DNA of 12,987 bases from JBBQVS01 sp038211295 (GCA_038211295.1 JBBQVS010000100.1:1-12987), one strand, 5' to 3'. Positions 1-7,406 are shown, counted from the stretch's first letter. Numbers and translations: made by a program. The notes: generated by a model not told the origin, from the sequence alone.

Positions 1-30
1 AAACCCCCCCCCACGTCTCCTACATCGCAC

Positions 31-1086
31 CTAGATATTTATGTCGGTATCCAGTTCACCATTGCCATTTTGTGAAAGCAGACCGATTGTAAGCGTCTTC
101 AGTCCGACGGGAGCGGAGAAGACAACCGAGCCACGTACTCCCTTCGCGCCACCTTTGAAGGTATAAGGGAGGCTGTTGTCTGTTGGTGTGCGCTCGTTGC
201 CGGGGAAGACCAGACGGACATAATCAAAGCTATACCCCGGTGAAGTGTCGGCCCCTTCGGGATTGTCAACGGCGAAGCTGAGCACGTAGAATTGCTGACC
301 CGTCTTGCTTTGTATACCCTTGTACGCGAAACGCTTCTCGACTCCCGTCAGATGATAGGTCAAGGCGTGACCGAAAAAGACATACGCAATCGTCGTTGTT
401 TGCGTGGAAGTGGAAGTCGCGTATTGCGTGGCATTGAAAGTTCCCGTAAACGGTATCTTGACCAATGTCTCATTGAGGATGGTCGAGCCAAGTTGTAACC
501 CCAGCGTTTTGAGTTGTACACTCTTGTTTGGTAGAGCAAAGTCGAGCCACCCATTCTCGCTTGCCCCTGGCTTTGGGCCAACGGAAAGATGCACATTAGT
601 GGGGGTGAGTGGCTTTGTGTTCGGGATAAGCAAACGAGCGATATCATAATAAATAAGGGTAATCTGATCGGGCGTATGATTGCTGATATGCATGTTCAGG
701 CGTACCGTCGCCTGTCCCTGGTGAATGTCATCATCGGGAAATGTCAGGGCATATTGCGCGTTAACAACGCCTACGTCGATACCGGCATAGGGTGCTGTGC
801 GTTGCACGCTTAGCGTCGTTACAGGTGCGGGCATAGGCTTTTGCGCGTTCGCGTCAGGCACATGCATACTCTTGAGCCACGAGCCAGCATTGAGGCTCAC
901 GACACTCACAACAATAATACCAATAACTAATAAAATAGCGGTTGTAAGCCAGAGTTTCGAGAAAAATGAGCGTTTTGGCTCCTCTGGCTTTCTGGGTAAC
1001 AGAGGGCGCGACTCGATCCGCGTGCGAATAAGCGATGCGATCATAGTTTTCTTCTTATCCATTCCAAGCAACTTCTTTCTGAGCAT
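31..1086 (-). CDS. Single-pass membrane protein with duplicated extracytoplasmic beta domain (DUF4352-like), hypothetical
   Basis: The 351-residue product has a basic cytoplasmic N-terminus (about residues 1-45), one strongly hydrophobic helix (about 46-66) and a roughly 285-residue extracytoplasmic part rich in beta-strand patterns. There is no signal peptidase site after the helix, so it is probably membrane anchored. The outer part looks like two copies of one fold, about 104-205 and 246-340. Each has an 'N-x-strand' segment, a YD-x-x-RLL or FDYVRLVFP element, and a closing strand ending KTLGLQLGS or KTLTIGLLS. The pattern resembles the Ig-like DUF4352 class, but this is inference by eye. 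Function is unknown. It is divergent from the sucC operon. The start is uncertain: ATG at 1086 has no good Shine-Dalgarno and lies only about 11 bases from the predicted transcription start. ATG at 1062 (residue 9) is preceded by AGAAAGAAG and may be the real one, giving 343 residues. Confidence 0.8.
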   Translation of the reverse strand: MLRKKLLGMDKKKTMIASLIRTRIESRPLLPRKPEEPKRSFFSKLWLTTAILLVIGIIVVSVVSLNAGSWLKSMHVPDANAQKPMPAPVTTLSVQRTAPYAGIDVGVVNAQYALTFPDDDIHQGQATVRLNMHISNHTPDQITLIYYDIARLLIPNTKPLTPTNVHLSVGPKPGASENGWLDFALPNKSVQLKTLGLQLGSTILNETLVKIPFTGTFNATQYATSTSTQTTTIAYVFFGHALTYHLTGVEKRFAYKGIQSKTGQQFYVLSFAVDNPEGADTSPGYSFDYVRLVFPGNERTPTDNSLPYTFKGGAKGVRGSVVFSAPVGLKTLTIGLLSQNGNGELDTDINI

Positions 1087-1103
1087 ACTTGCGTGTGTTC
1101 CCT

Positions 1104-1112
1104 ATTGTACCA
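1104..1112 (-). promoter_or_regulatory. Extended -10 promoter candidate for the membrane protein gene
   Basis: Read on the minus strand this is TGG-TACAAT, an extended -10 (TGn) joined to a hexamer matching five of six consensus bases. No good -35 lies 16-18 bases upstream, which is typical of extended -10 promoters. Transcription would start near 1097. That leaves almost no leader before ATG 1086 but about 35 bases before ATG 1062, which favours the shorter start. Confidence 0.35.
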
Positions 1113-1132
1113 AGAAGACGCAACTATTCTTC

Positions 1133-1162
1133 TTGACATGCAGAATTGTTAAGTGCTAGCAT
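1133..1162 (+). promoter_or_regulatory. Sigma-A-type promoter of the sucCD-deacetylase-GNAT operon
   Basis: A perfect TTGACA (1133-1138) is followed by an 18-base spacer and TAGCAT (1157-1162, four of six consensus bases). TG at 1154-1155 makes an extended -10. Transcription would begin near 1169, giving a leader of about 64 bases before sucC. No other promoter is evident upstream of the four plus-strand genes. Confidence 0.6.
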
Positions 1163-1173
1163 GACTTTAGTCA
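1162..1173 (+). promoter_or_regulatory. Small palindrome over the predicted transcription start (possible operator)
   Basis: TGACTTTAGTCA is a perfect 12-base palindrome (arms TGACT/AGTCA, two-base centre TT). It touches the end of the -10 hexamer and covers the expected start point near 1169, a place where a repressor would block initiation. Palindromes of this length arise by chance, so this is a weak call. Confidence 0.2.
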
Positions 1174-1217
1174 CATTGCTATTTCCACACCCTCATAAGT
1201 GGTTCATGCTGCATCGC

Positions 1218-1223
1218 AAGGAG
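1218..1223 (+). promoter_or_regulatory. Shine-Dalgarno site fixing the sucC start
   Basis: AAGGAG lies 9 bases before ATG 1233. The reading frame is open back to 1146, but the upstream extension has no homology to the SucC N-terminus and overlaps the promoter. The site and the MKIHEYQAK start of the family agree. Confidence 0.75.
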
Positions 1224-1232
1224 TACACGTCA

Positions 1233-2420
1233 ATGAAGATTCATGAGTATCAGGCGAAGGACATTCTGGCCCGTTACGGGATACCAGTACAGCCTGGTCG
1301 CGTCGCGCACACGCCCGACGAGGCCGAGGCCATTGCCCGCGAACTGGGCGGCCCCGTTGTTATTAAAGCACAGGTCTACGTTGGTGGACGCGGGAAAGCT
1401 GGCGGTATCCAATTTGGCGATACGCCAGAACAGGCCCGTGTCGCCGCCCAAAAAGTATTAGGTATGGATATAAAGGGCCTCACAGTTGAAAAAGTCTTGG
1501 TGACATCCAAAATTGATATCGCGGAAGAATACTATCTCGGCATTATTCTTGACCGCAAGACGCAATCGCCCGTTGTAATGATTTCCAAAGAGGGTGGTAT
1601 CGATATCGAGGAGGTCGCGGCAAATACGCCAGAGAAGATTATTCGGCAGCCAATTGACATGCGCTGGGGTCTGCGTCCCTTCGAGGCTCGCGAACTGGTC
1701 GCACGCGCGGGCCTGCCACATCACACCATCGGAAAAGCAGGCGATATTCTTTCAAAGCTGGCAAAAGCGTTTATTGAGAGTGACGCGAGCCTTGCCGAAA
1801 TCAATCCGCTCGCGCTCACCGCCGATGGCAAGGTGCAAGCCGCCGACGCCAAGATACTGATTGACGATAACGGCCTCTTCCGTCAAAAAGAGTATGCAGG
1901 CTGGGCCGAGACAGAGGAATCGAATCCACTTGAGTACGAGGCAAAACAAGCTGGGCTGACCTATGTCAAACTCGATGGCGATGTTGGCATCATCGGGAAT
2001 GGGGCGGGTCTAGTGATGACAACGCTCGACATGGTGGCACGCGCGGGCGGCAAGCCAGCGAACTTCTTAGACATTGGCGGCGGTGCGAAAGCTGAGATCA
2101 TGTACAAGGCCCTGCGCTTTGTAGCACGTGACCCACAGGTCAAAGGCATTCTGGTCAATATCTTCGGCGGCATTACACGCGGCGAAGAGGTCGCGAAGGG
2201 CGTTATTATGGCCCAGTCAGACCTGCCCAAAGGAATGCCAATTGTGGTTCGACTCTCTGGCACAGGCTCGGAAGAGGGAAAAGCGTTGTTGAAGGATGCT
2301 GGCCTTGAATGGGGCCGCGATATGCGCGAGGCGTCCGAGAAGATTGTAGCCGCCATCAATACACGTGGGGCAGAGGCGCATTCAGCAGCAGTGCATCAAC
2401 CAGAATCACGGATAGAGTAA
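1233..2420 (+). CDS. sucC: Succinyl-CoA synthetase (ADP/GDP-forming) beta subunit
   Basis: The beta subunit of the TCA-cycle enzyme that interconverts succinyl-CoA + NDP + phosphate with succinate + CoA + NTP; it binds the nucleotide and, with SucD, forms the cytoplasmic complex. The 395-residue product matches the usual length near 390. The N-terminus MKIHEYQAK is the family signature. The ATP-grasp domain covers about residues 1-240, with VIKAQV (43-48), the glycine-rich GGRGKAGG (51-58) and the metal-binding EINP (189-192) and D205. The C-terminal CoA-ligase domain has GNGAGLVM (255-262), DIGGGA (280-285) and NIFGGI (309-314). The last 15 or so residues form a hydrophilic tail beyond the conserved core. 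It is the first gene of the operon and ends 12 bases before sucD. The assignment is firm; nucleotide preference (ATP or GTP) was not judged. Confidence 0.97.
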   Translation: MKIHEYQAKDILARYGIPVQPGRVAHTPDEAEAIARELGGPVVIKAQVYVGGRGKAGGIQFGDTPEQARVAAQKVLGMDIKGLTVEKVLVTSKIDIAEEYYLGIILDRKTQSPVVMISKEGGIDIEEVAANTPEKIIRQPIDMRWGLRPFEARELVARAGLPHHTIGKAGDILSKLAKAFIESDASLAEINPLALTADGKVQAADAKILIDDNGLFRQKEYAGWAETEESNPLEYEAKQAGLTYVKLDGDVGIIGNGAGLVMTTLDMVARAGGKPANFLDIGGGAKAEIMYKALRFVARDPQVKGILVNIFGGITRGEEVAKGVIMAQSDLPKGMPIVVRLSGTGSEEGKALLKDAGLEWGRDMREASEKIVAAINTRGAEAHSAAVHQPESRIE

Positions 2421-2432
2421 GGGAAGAGAATA

Positions 2433-3296
2433 ATGAGTATTTTGCTAGATAGCACAACAAAGGTGATTGTGCAGGGCATCACGGGCCGCGAGGGACTGTA
2501 TCACACGCGCAATATGAAAGCGGCAGGCACCAATATTGTCGGGGGCGTCACTCCGGGCAAGGGCGGCAGTACGATTGAAGGTTTCTCGGTCTTCGATACC
2601 GTCGCGGAAGCGGTTCAGACGACGGGAGCTACCGCGTCCTGTATTTTTGTGCCACCGCCGGGGGCTGCTGACGCGATTATGGAGGCGGCGAGCGCGGGCA
2701 TTAGCTTGATTGTGTGCATCACTGAGGGCATTCCGGTTGTGGACATGACGCGGGCAATGCTGGTCGTGCATGAGCATAACGCACGCTTGATCGGGCCAAA
2801 TTGTCCGGGCATGTGTACACCGGGGCAGGGCAAGATTGGCATTATCCCCTACCAGATTTTCACACCTGGCCCCGTCGGGTTCATCTCGCGCTCCGGCACA
2901 CTTACTTATGAGGTGGTGTCATTGCTCACCGCGGCTGGCCTCGGTCAATCCTCCTGCATCGGTATTGGTGGCGACCCCATTATTGGCTCGACGTTCGTCG
3001 ATTACCTCAAACTTTTCGAGGCAGACCCACAAACTAAAGTGATCGTGATGTGTGGCGAAATCGGCGGGAGTGACGAAGAAGATGCCGCCGAGTACATCAA
3101 AACCATGAGCAAACCCGTTGTGGCCTTTGTTTCGGGGCGCACCGCTCCCGCGGGCAAACGCATGGGTCACGCAGGCGCAATTATTTCCGGCAATACGGGA
3201 ACCGCGCAGGGCAAGGTCGCCGCATTGCAGGCCGCCCATGTACCCGTCGCGGATACCATCTTCGACATTCCCGAACTCGTCCAAAAGGTGCTATAA
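2433..3296 (+). CDS. sucD: Succinyl-CoA synthetase alpha subunit
   Basis: The alpha subunit carries the CoA site and the phosphohistidine that relays phosphate to the nucleotide bound by SucC. The 287-residue product is full length. A Rossmann-like CoA-binding domain shows GITGREG (15-21), GVTPGKGG (38-45), ITEGIP (96-101) and GPNCPG (121-126). The ligase domain has SRSGTLTYE (152-160), GIGGDP (177-182) and GEIGG (208-212), where E209 corresponds to the glutamate that helps position the histidine. MGHAGAI places the active-site histidine at residue 246, the same number as in E. coli. The start ATG has GGGAAG (2421-2426) just upstream. The next gene begins 12 bases after the stop, so cotranscription and probably coupled translation are expected. 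Confidence 0.98.
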   Translation: MSILLDSTTKVIVQGITGREGLYHTRNMKAAGTNIVGGVTPGKGGSTIEGFSVFDTVAEAVQTTGATASCIFVPPPGAADAIMEAASAGISLIVCITEGIPVVDMTRAMLVVHEHNARLIGPNCPGMCTPGQGKIGIIPYQIFTPGPVGFISRSGTLTYEVVSLLTAAGLGQSSCIGIGGDPIIGSTFVDYLKLFEADPQTKVIVMCGEIGGSDEEDAAEYIKTMSKPVVAFVSGRTAPAGKRMGHAGAIISGNTGTAQGKVAALQAAHVPVADTIFDIPELVQKVL

Positions 3297-3308
3297 GAAG
3301 GAACCATT

Positions 3309-4502
3309 ATGACTACTGCGCTCATCTATGATCCCATTTTTCTGGAACATATCACTTCGGAGAACCACCCCGAAAGGGCAGAACGCGTCAAGGTCGCCTA
3401 CGCGATTCTTGAAGAACTTGGCTGGCTCACACGTGAAGGGCTGGTGCAACTCGCGCCCCGTGCCGCGACCATAGATGAGTTAGCAGCAGTCCATGACCAC
3501 CAGTACATTCAGGAGGTGCAAGAGGCCGCGCAACTGATGACCACAAAGGCGCAAGAAGGGCGCAAAACAGCTTTTTTCGCGACTGATACCTACGTGTCCT
3601 CGCACTCATACGAGGCCGCAACACGGGCCGCAGGTGCTCCGCTGACCGCGCTTGATGCGCTAATGGCCGGGAAAATCAAGAACGCCTATTGCCTGGTACG
3701 CCCACCGGGGCATCACGCGGAACCCGACGACGCGATGGGCTTTTGTCTCTTCAACAATGTCGCGGTTGCCGCTCGCTATGCACTTGACCATCATAAGCTC
3801 GAACGCGTGATGATTATTGATTATGACGTGCATCATGGCAACGGCACACAAGACATGTTCTATGATGACTCACGCGTCCTCTACTTCTCCATTCATCAAG
3901 CTCCCCTGTACCCAGGCACGGGTGCCTCCGACGAATTGGGCGAGGGTGAGGCCGTTGGCACAACCATCAATGTTCCCCTGCCCGCGACCTGTGGTTTCGA
4001 TACCTATGAAGCGGTGTTTCGGCAGGTGATGGCCCCGGCGGCAGATCGTTTCAATCCACAACTCATTCTGGTCTCCGCAGGCTTCGACGCGCACTGGAAG
4101 GACGCCATTCCACCAACAAGCCTGGGAACACAGATGTACCTCTCTACCGCCGGCTTTTTTCGGCTGAACGAAATCATTCTCAATCTCGCTGACTTGCTCT
4201 GCGAGGGACGCCTGATTATGGTACAGGAGGGCGGCTACAATGTGCAGGCAACAGGTATGTGTGTCGCGACTTGCGTGAATCAGTTGCTCGGCGGTGACGC
4301 GGCTGTCGATAGCTTTGGCCCACCACCTGTAGACCCGCTACGCATAAATACTGATGTCCTCATTGCCGAATTGCGCCGTATTCATGGCTTGACGGGCTAT
4401 CGGATGCGGAACTTCAAGAAGCCCGATGTAGAAAAACTGCGACGCGAGATGAAGGGGCCGGATGCAACGCCCCCCACGCCTCCCAATACACATAACGCCT
4501 GA
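3309..4502 (+). CDS. Histone deacetylase family protein (class II-like Zn-dependent deacetylase/amidohydrolase)
   Basis: A 397-residue cytoplasmic enzyme of the arginase/deacetylase fold. All catalytic residues are visible. The charge-relay pair is H135/H136 in RPPGHHAEP. Zinc ligands are D173 and H175 in DYDVHHGNG plus D260 in SAGFDAH. The transition-state tyrosine is Y310 in QEGGYN. Family members remove acetyl or longer acyl groups from lysine (AcuC, HDAC6/10-like) or cleave acetylpolyamines; the motif wording fits the class II HDAC/HDAH branch. Residues about 345-385 form a C-terminal extension with charged helices, ending in a proline-rich tail. AAGGAA (3298-3303) precedes the ATG. It sits between sucD and a GNAT gene, which suggests protein de-acylation linked to CoA-thioester metabolism. 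The substrate is inference and could instead be a polyamine or a secondary metabolite. Confidence 0.92.
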   Translation: MTTALIYDPIFLEHITSENHPERAERVKVAYAILEELGWLTREGLVQLAPRAATIDELAAVHDHQYIQEVQEAAQLMTTKAQEGRKTAFFATDTYVSSHSYEAATRAAGAPLTALDALMAGKIKNAYCLVRPPGHHAEPDDAMGFCLFNNVAVAARYALDHHKLERVMIIDYDVHHGNGTQDMFYDDSRVLYFSIHQAPLYPGTGASDELGEGEAVGTTINVPLPATCGFDTYEAVFRQVMAPAADRFNPQLILVSAGFDAHWKDAIPPTSLGTQMYLSTAGFFRLNEIILNLADLLCEGRLIMVQEGGYNVQATGMCVATCVNQLLGGDAAVDSFGPPPVDPLRINTDVLIAELRRIHGLTGYRMRNFKKPDVEKLRREMKGPDATPPTPPNTHNA

Positions 4503-4519
4503 GAGGATGCCCATACGCC

Positions 4520-5413
4520 ATGCGTGCGACACACCTGGATACGTATCAGATACGCCCGCTGGCGGCGAGCGATATTCCCGCCGTTGAGCGACTGCTACGT
4601 ACTTCTGAGTACATCTATCAACGCTTTACGCTAAACGAGTTGCCCCTGCTGCTCAAACATAATCCGGCGGTGGGGATATTCAATGGGAAAGCGATGCATA
4701 GCTTCCTGCTGTCGCAGAACGTGAACGAGCCAACAGCATGGCTTGGTGGCTTCGGTGTTAGCTGGACAGAGAGTAGCCACTACCTGGACATTTTGTTGCG
4801 CTTGCTTGACGCACTCTCGGCGCAGCTCATCGCGCAGGGCGTCAAACACCTACACTATTCGGGCAATGATTCTGAACGCGATTGGTTGCGCGAGGTGTTG
4901 CTGAAACACGGTTTCCTGCCCTATCGCCGCCTGCATTCCTACGATAAATACGAGTATGGCATTCCCGCAGAGGGCAACTTGCGCGTGCTTGTGCGGAAGG
5001 TAAATGTACACGACATGTGGGGCCAGGCCGGAGATATGGCGGCCCTGCTCATGATTGAGCAAGCGTGCTTCGAGGACTTGTGGCGATATGACGCGGCAGG
5101 CTTTGCCGATGTCGCAGCAACGCACCCCTACTTCGTCGTCGCGGAACTGGACGGGCGCGTTATTGGCTATCAGTTCAACGCACTCGATAGCGACTATGGC
5201 TACCTGGTACGTATCGCGGTATATCCCTCCGCCGCCGGAAAACAGATCGGGATACGCTTGATGGCGGAGGCAATTCGGTTTTTTCAACGCGAACATGTGA
5301 GCCGTATCATGCTCAACTCGCAGGACGATAACACGCACGCGCACCGTCTTTACGAATGGTTCGGCTTTGTGCGTATTCAACAAATGGGCTTCGTGCTGCG
5401 GAAAGTGTTGTGA
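4520..5413 (+). CDS. Two-domain GNAT-family N-acetyltransferase
   Basis: The 297-residue product appears to be a tandem GNAT. The C-terminal half (about 155-297) is the better copy. It has the beta4 strand YLVRIAVYP (228-236), the following pyrophosphate-binding loop (239-244) and the motif B stretch N-x-x-A-x-x-L-Y-x-x-x-GF (271-283). The N-terminal half (about 10-146) has the GNAT opening IRPLAASDIPAVERLL and a terminal HGFLPYRRLHSYDKY, but no clear cofactor loop, so it is probably a degenerate copy. The C-terminal loop is itself off consensus: Q/R-x-x-G-x-G/A reads A-G-K-Q-I-G. Such enzymes move an acyl group from acyl-CoA to an amine on protein lysine, an N-terminus or a small molecule. 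It is the last gene of the sucCD-deacetylase operon, 17 bases after the stop. GAGAGG (4501-4506) is a rather distant ribosome site, so coupling to the upstream gene is likely. The acceptor is unknown. Confidence 0.85.
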   Translation: MRATHLDTYQIRPLAASDIPAVERLLRTSEYIYQRFTLNELPLLLKHNPAVGIFNGKAMHSFLLSQNVNEPTAWLGGFGVSWTESSHYLDILLRLLDALSAQLIAQGVKHLHYSGNDSERDWLREVLLKHGFLPYRRLHSYDKYEYGIPAEGNLRVLVRKVNVHDMWGQAGDMAALLMIEQACFEDLWRYDAAGFADVAATHPYFVVAELDGRVIGYQFNALDSDYGYLVRIAVYPSAAGKQIGIRLMAEAIRFFQREHVSRIMLNSQDDNTHAHRLYEWFGFVRIQQMGFVLRKVL

Positions 5414-5419
5414 TTTCGC

Positions 5420-7318
5420 TTATACAACCCCCATTAAACACCACACATTGAGCGGCATAGACTTATTTTTTACGTACAGAGGGGCCATTTGCGCCACGCG
5501 CACAGAGTCGCGCACCCGGTCTAATGTGGAGTTGTTCAAAAGAATGTTGTTATCGGAGGCGTTGGATTGCAGACGCGAGGCAACATTGACGGCATCGCCA
5601 ATAGCGGTGTAATTCTGAATGCGTCCCTGTGAGCCGATATTGCCGATGGTGGCGCGATCCGTGTTGACGCCAAAGCCAAACGAAATTTGCAGACCCTGCG
5701 CGTGTGTGCGCTGATAGTTGAGAACCGCCATTCGCATCTTCCATGCCGCACGAATCGCACGTAACGCGTGATCTTCCTGCGAAAGCGGGGCGTTGAAGAT
5801 CGCCATGAGCGCGTCGCCCATGAACGCGGTAATCGTTCCCTCTTCGTCCCACACCTCTTTGACCATGATTTCGAGATAGCTATTGAGCAAGTTCATGACC
5901 TGCTCCGGCGCGATACTCTCACTCAGACGCGTGTACCCGCGAATGTCCGCGAAGACAACCGAAATCTCGCGCGTCTCGCCGCCGAGATTAAGGGCCATCG
6001 GGTCTTTCATGAGCTGCTTCACCACGTTTGGATGCACATACTGCTCGAAGATACGCCGCACCTGCTCAGCTTTGGCCTCAGAACGCGTCAGTTCGGTACG
6101 GTCATCGATCACGAGTGCTGTACCAATTGGTTCACCCTGCATATCACGCAGAGAAGAGACCGACATAATCAGATTGACCATGCCCTCACGTGCCGGAATT
6201 TCACAGTCCACAGCACGTGGCACCCGCGTCCCATGCTCATGCTCGGCAATCGCGGTTCCCAGTAATTCTATCAGCCCAAGCTGTGGTAAATGGTGAAACG
6301 CGTCAGCATAGTGCCGCCCCACAACGGTTGTCGGGTTGAGATTGAGAATCGCGCTCGCGGCCTCGTTGAAGGTTGTAATCATGCCAAACGAGTCGGTGGT
6401 AACAACGCCATTCGCGATAGACGCGAAAATGTTGTCCATGTATTTTTTGTCCTCGCGCACCTTCTGAATGGCTTTGTTGAGGTCAGCGAAGAGCCGCGCG
6501 TTGTCAATCGCAATCGCGGCTTGATTACAAAACGCGTTGAGCATGTCACGGTGTTTTGGCCCGAAGAGATTTGCGTTGATGCGGCTATCCACATAGACAG
6601 CACCGATACAGGCGTCGCGCACAATCAGGGGAGCGCACAGCACTGAACGAATGCCATACGCCATAACGCTCGCATGTGCTTTGAGCACATCATCCAAAAG
6701 CGCATCATCGGCAAGCAGCGTTTCGCGATTACTGATGACGCGCATCACCGCGCCGCGACTAATCTTGAACGCCCCCTCATCAATGGTACGCGCCTTTTTA
6801 TCGCGGGCAATCGTGAATTCTACCGCCCCCGTCTGCGGATTGACCAGCATCAGGAAACCACGCTCGGCATTGACAAACTCGATGACGCGATCCATTACGA
6901 GGCACAACACTTCATCGAATTCGAGCGTTGAATTGAGAGTACGGGCGATTTCGTAGAGCGTCTCTTGCTCGCTTTTCTGTTGTGTCAGCGTGATAATGCT
7001 CGACGTGAGTTCTTCCCGTTCACGCTCGGAGATCGCGTTCGACGGGATAGAGACGCCTTGCGCCCGCAGTGTTTGTAGGATACGCTGAATGGTCTGATTG
7101 AGACGGCCCAGTTCCAGATCGGTGACACGGCTCACATGCAACGCTTCACTGAGCAGACGCACACGCGGATCTCCCCCCTCACTTGCGTAACGACCTTCCA
7201 CAGCGATCTCTAATTTGTGCGTCTGTTCGTGCAGGGAACGCGCAACATTTCTCAGCGAATCGCCAACTACTCGCAAATCGTTACTGGCCTTTGATGCTAC
7301 ATCAGGTGATACAGCCAA
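5420..7318 (-). CDS. GAF-PAS class III adenylate/guanylate cyclase
   Basis: A 632-residue cytoplasmic sensor enzyme that should make cAMP or cGMP. Order: a helical N-terminal region (about 10-95), a GAF domain (about 122-280), a PAS domain (about 292-405), a linker helix, then a class III catalytic domain (about 450-605). Catalytic residues, numbered from TTG 7318, are the metal-binding D458 in FADIRGYT and D502 in MGDALMAIF, and the transition-state N578 and R582 in DAVNVASRL. T571 holds the second base-recognition position, a common bacterial variant. The first base-recognition residue, normally lysine in K-Y-M-G-D, is alanine 498, so substrate choice is uncertain. The frame is open to TTG 7336, but GGAGG (7326-7330) lies 7 bases before TTG 7318, so that start was chosen. 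The stop lies 6 bases from the convergent GNAT stop. Confidence 0.93.
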   Translation of the reverse strand: MAVSPDVASKASNDLRVVGDSLRNVARSLHEQTHKLEIAVEGRYASEGGDPRVRLLSEALHVSRVTDLELGRLNQTIQRILQTLRAQGVSIPSNAISEREREELTSSIITLTQQKSEQETLYEIARTLNSTLEFDEVLCLVMDRVIEFVNAERGFLMLVNPQTGAVEFTIARDKKARTIDEGAFKISRGAVMRVISNRETLLADDALLDDVLKAHASVMAYGIRSVLCAPLIVRDACIGAVYVDSRINANLFGPKHRDMLNAFCNQAAIAIDNARLFADLNKAIQKVREDKKYMDNIFASIANGVVTTDSFGMITTFNEAASAILNLNPTTVVGRHYADAFHHLPQLGLIELLGTAIAEHEHGTRVPRAVDCEIPAREGMVNLIMSVSSLRDMQGEPIGTALVIDDRTELTRSEAKAEQVRRIFEQYVHPNVVKQLMKDPMALNLGGETREISVVFADIRGYTRLSESIAPEQVMNLLNSYLEIMVKEVWDEEGTITAFMGDALMAIFNAPLSQEDHALRAIRAAWKMRMAVLNYQRTHAQGLQISFGFGVNTDRATIGNIGSQGRIQNYTAIGDAVNVASRLQSNASDNNILLNNSTLDRVRDSVRVAQMAPLYVKNKSMPLNVWCLMGVV

Positions 7319-7325
7319 GAGAGTG

Positions 7326-7330
7326 CCTCC
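7326..7330 (-). promoter_or_regulatory. Shine-Dalgarno site fixing a TTG start of the cyclase
   Basis: Minus-strand GGAGG, 7 bases before TTG at 7318. It would lie inside the coding region if the earlier in-frame TTG (7336) were used. An out-of-frame ATG at 7332 opens only a short frame. Confidence 0.7.
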
Positions 7331-7397
7331 ATACAAACTAAAAAAGAGAAGCTATAAAAAGAGGTCTAGTATGTAGTATAAACGCCTATGCACGAGA

Positions 7398-7406
7398 ATT
7401 ATATCA
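7398..7406 (-). promoter_or_regulatory. Extended -10 promoter candidate for the cyclase gene
   Basis: Minus-strand TGA-TATAAT is a perfect -10 hexamer with an extended TGn element. No clear -35 is seen. It lies in an AT-rich stretch between the terminator at 7443-7487 and the cyclase start, giving a leader of about 70 bases. Confidence 0.45.

Noticed and set aside
4..12. Run of nine C at the left edge
   Set aside because: A short homopolymer outside any gene; could be a sequencing artefact and carries no readable function.
1146..1232. N-terminal extension of SucC by 29 residues
   Set aside because: The extension covers the promoter -10 and the leader; the family start and a clear Shine-Dalgarno point to ATG 1233.
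1961..2359. 132-residue minus-strand open frame inside sucC
   Set aside because: It is antisense to the conserved SucC ligase domain; no family features.
4850..5383. 177-residue minus-strand open frame inside the GNAT gene
   Set aside because: It shares the codon register with the GNAT on the opposite strand and has low-complexity, non-protein-like composition.
3309..5413. Naming the deacetylase and GNAT genes acuC and acuA
   Set aside because: The motifs fit the wider HDAC and GNAT families, but orthology to Bacillus acu genes cannot be shown by eye and the neighbour is sucCD, not acsA.
5768..6265. 165-residue plus-strand open frame inside the cyclase gene
   Set aside because: It lies wholly antisense to a well-supported cyclase, has no Shine-Dalgarno and shows no recognisable domain; it is a by-product of codon bias.
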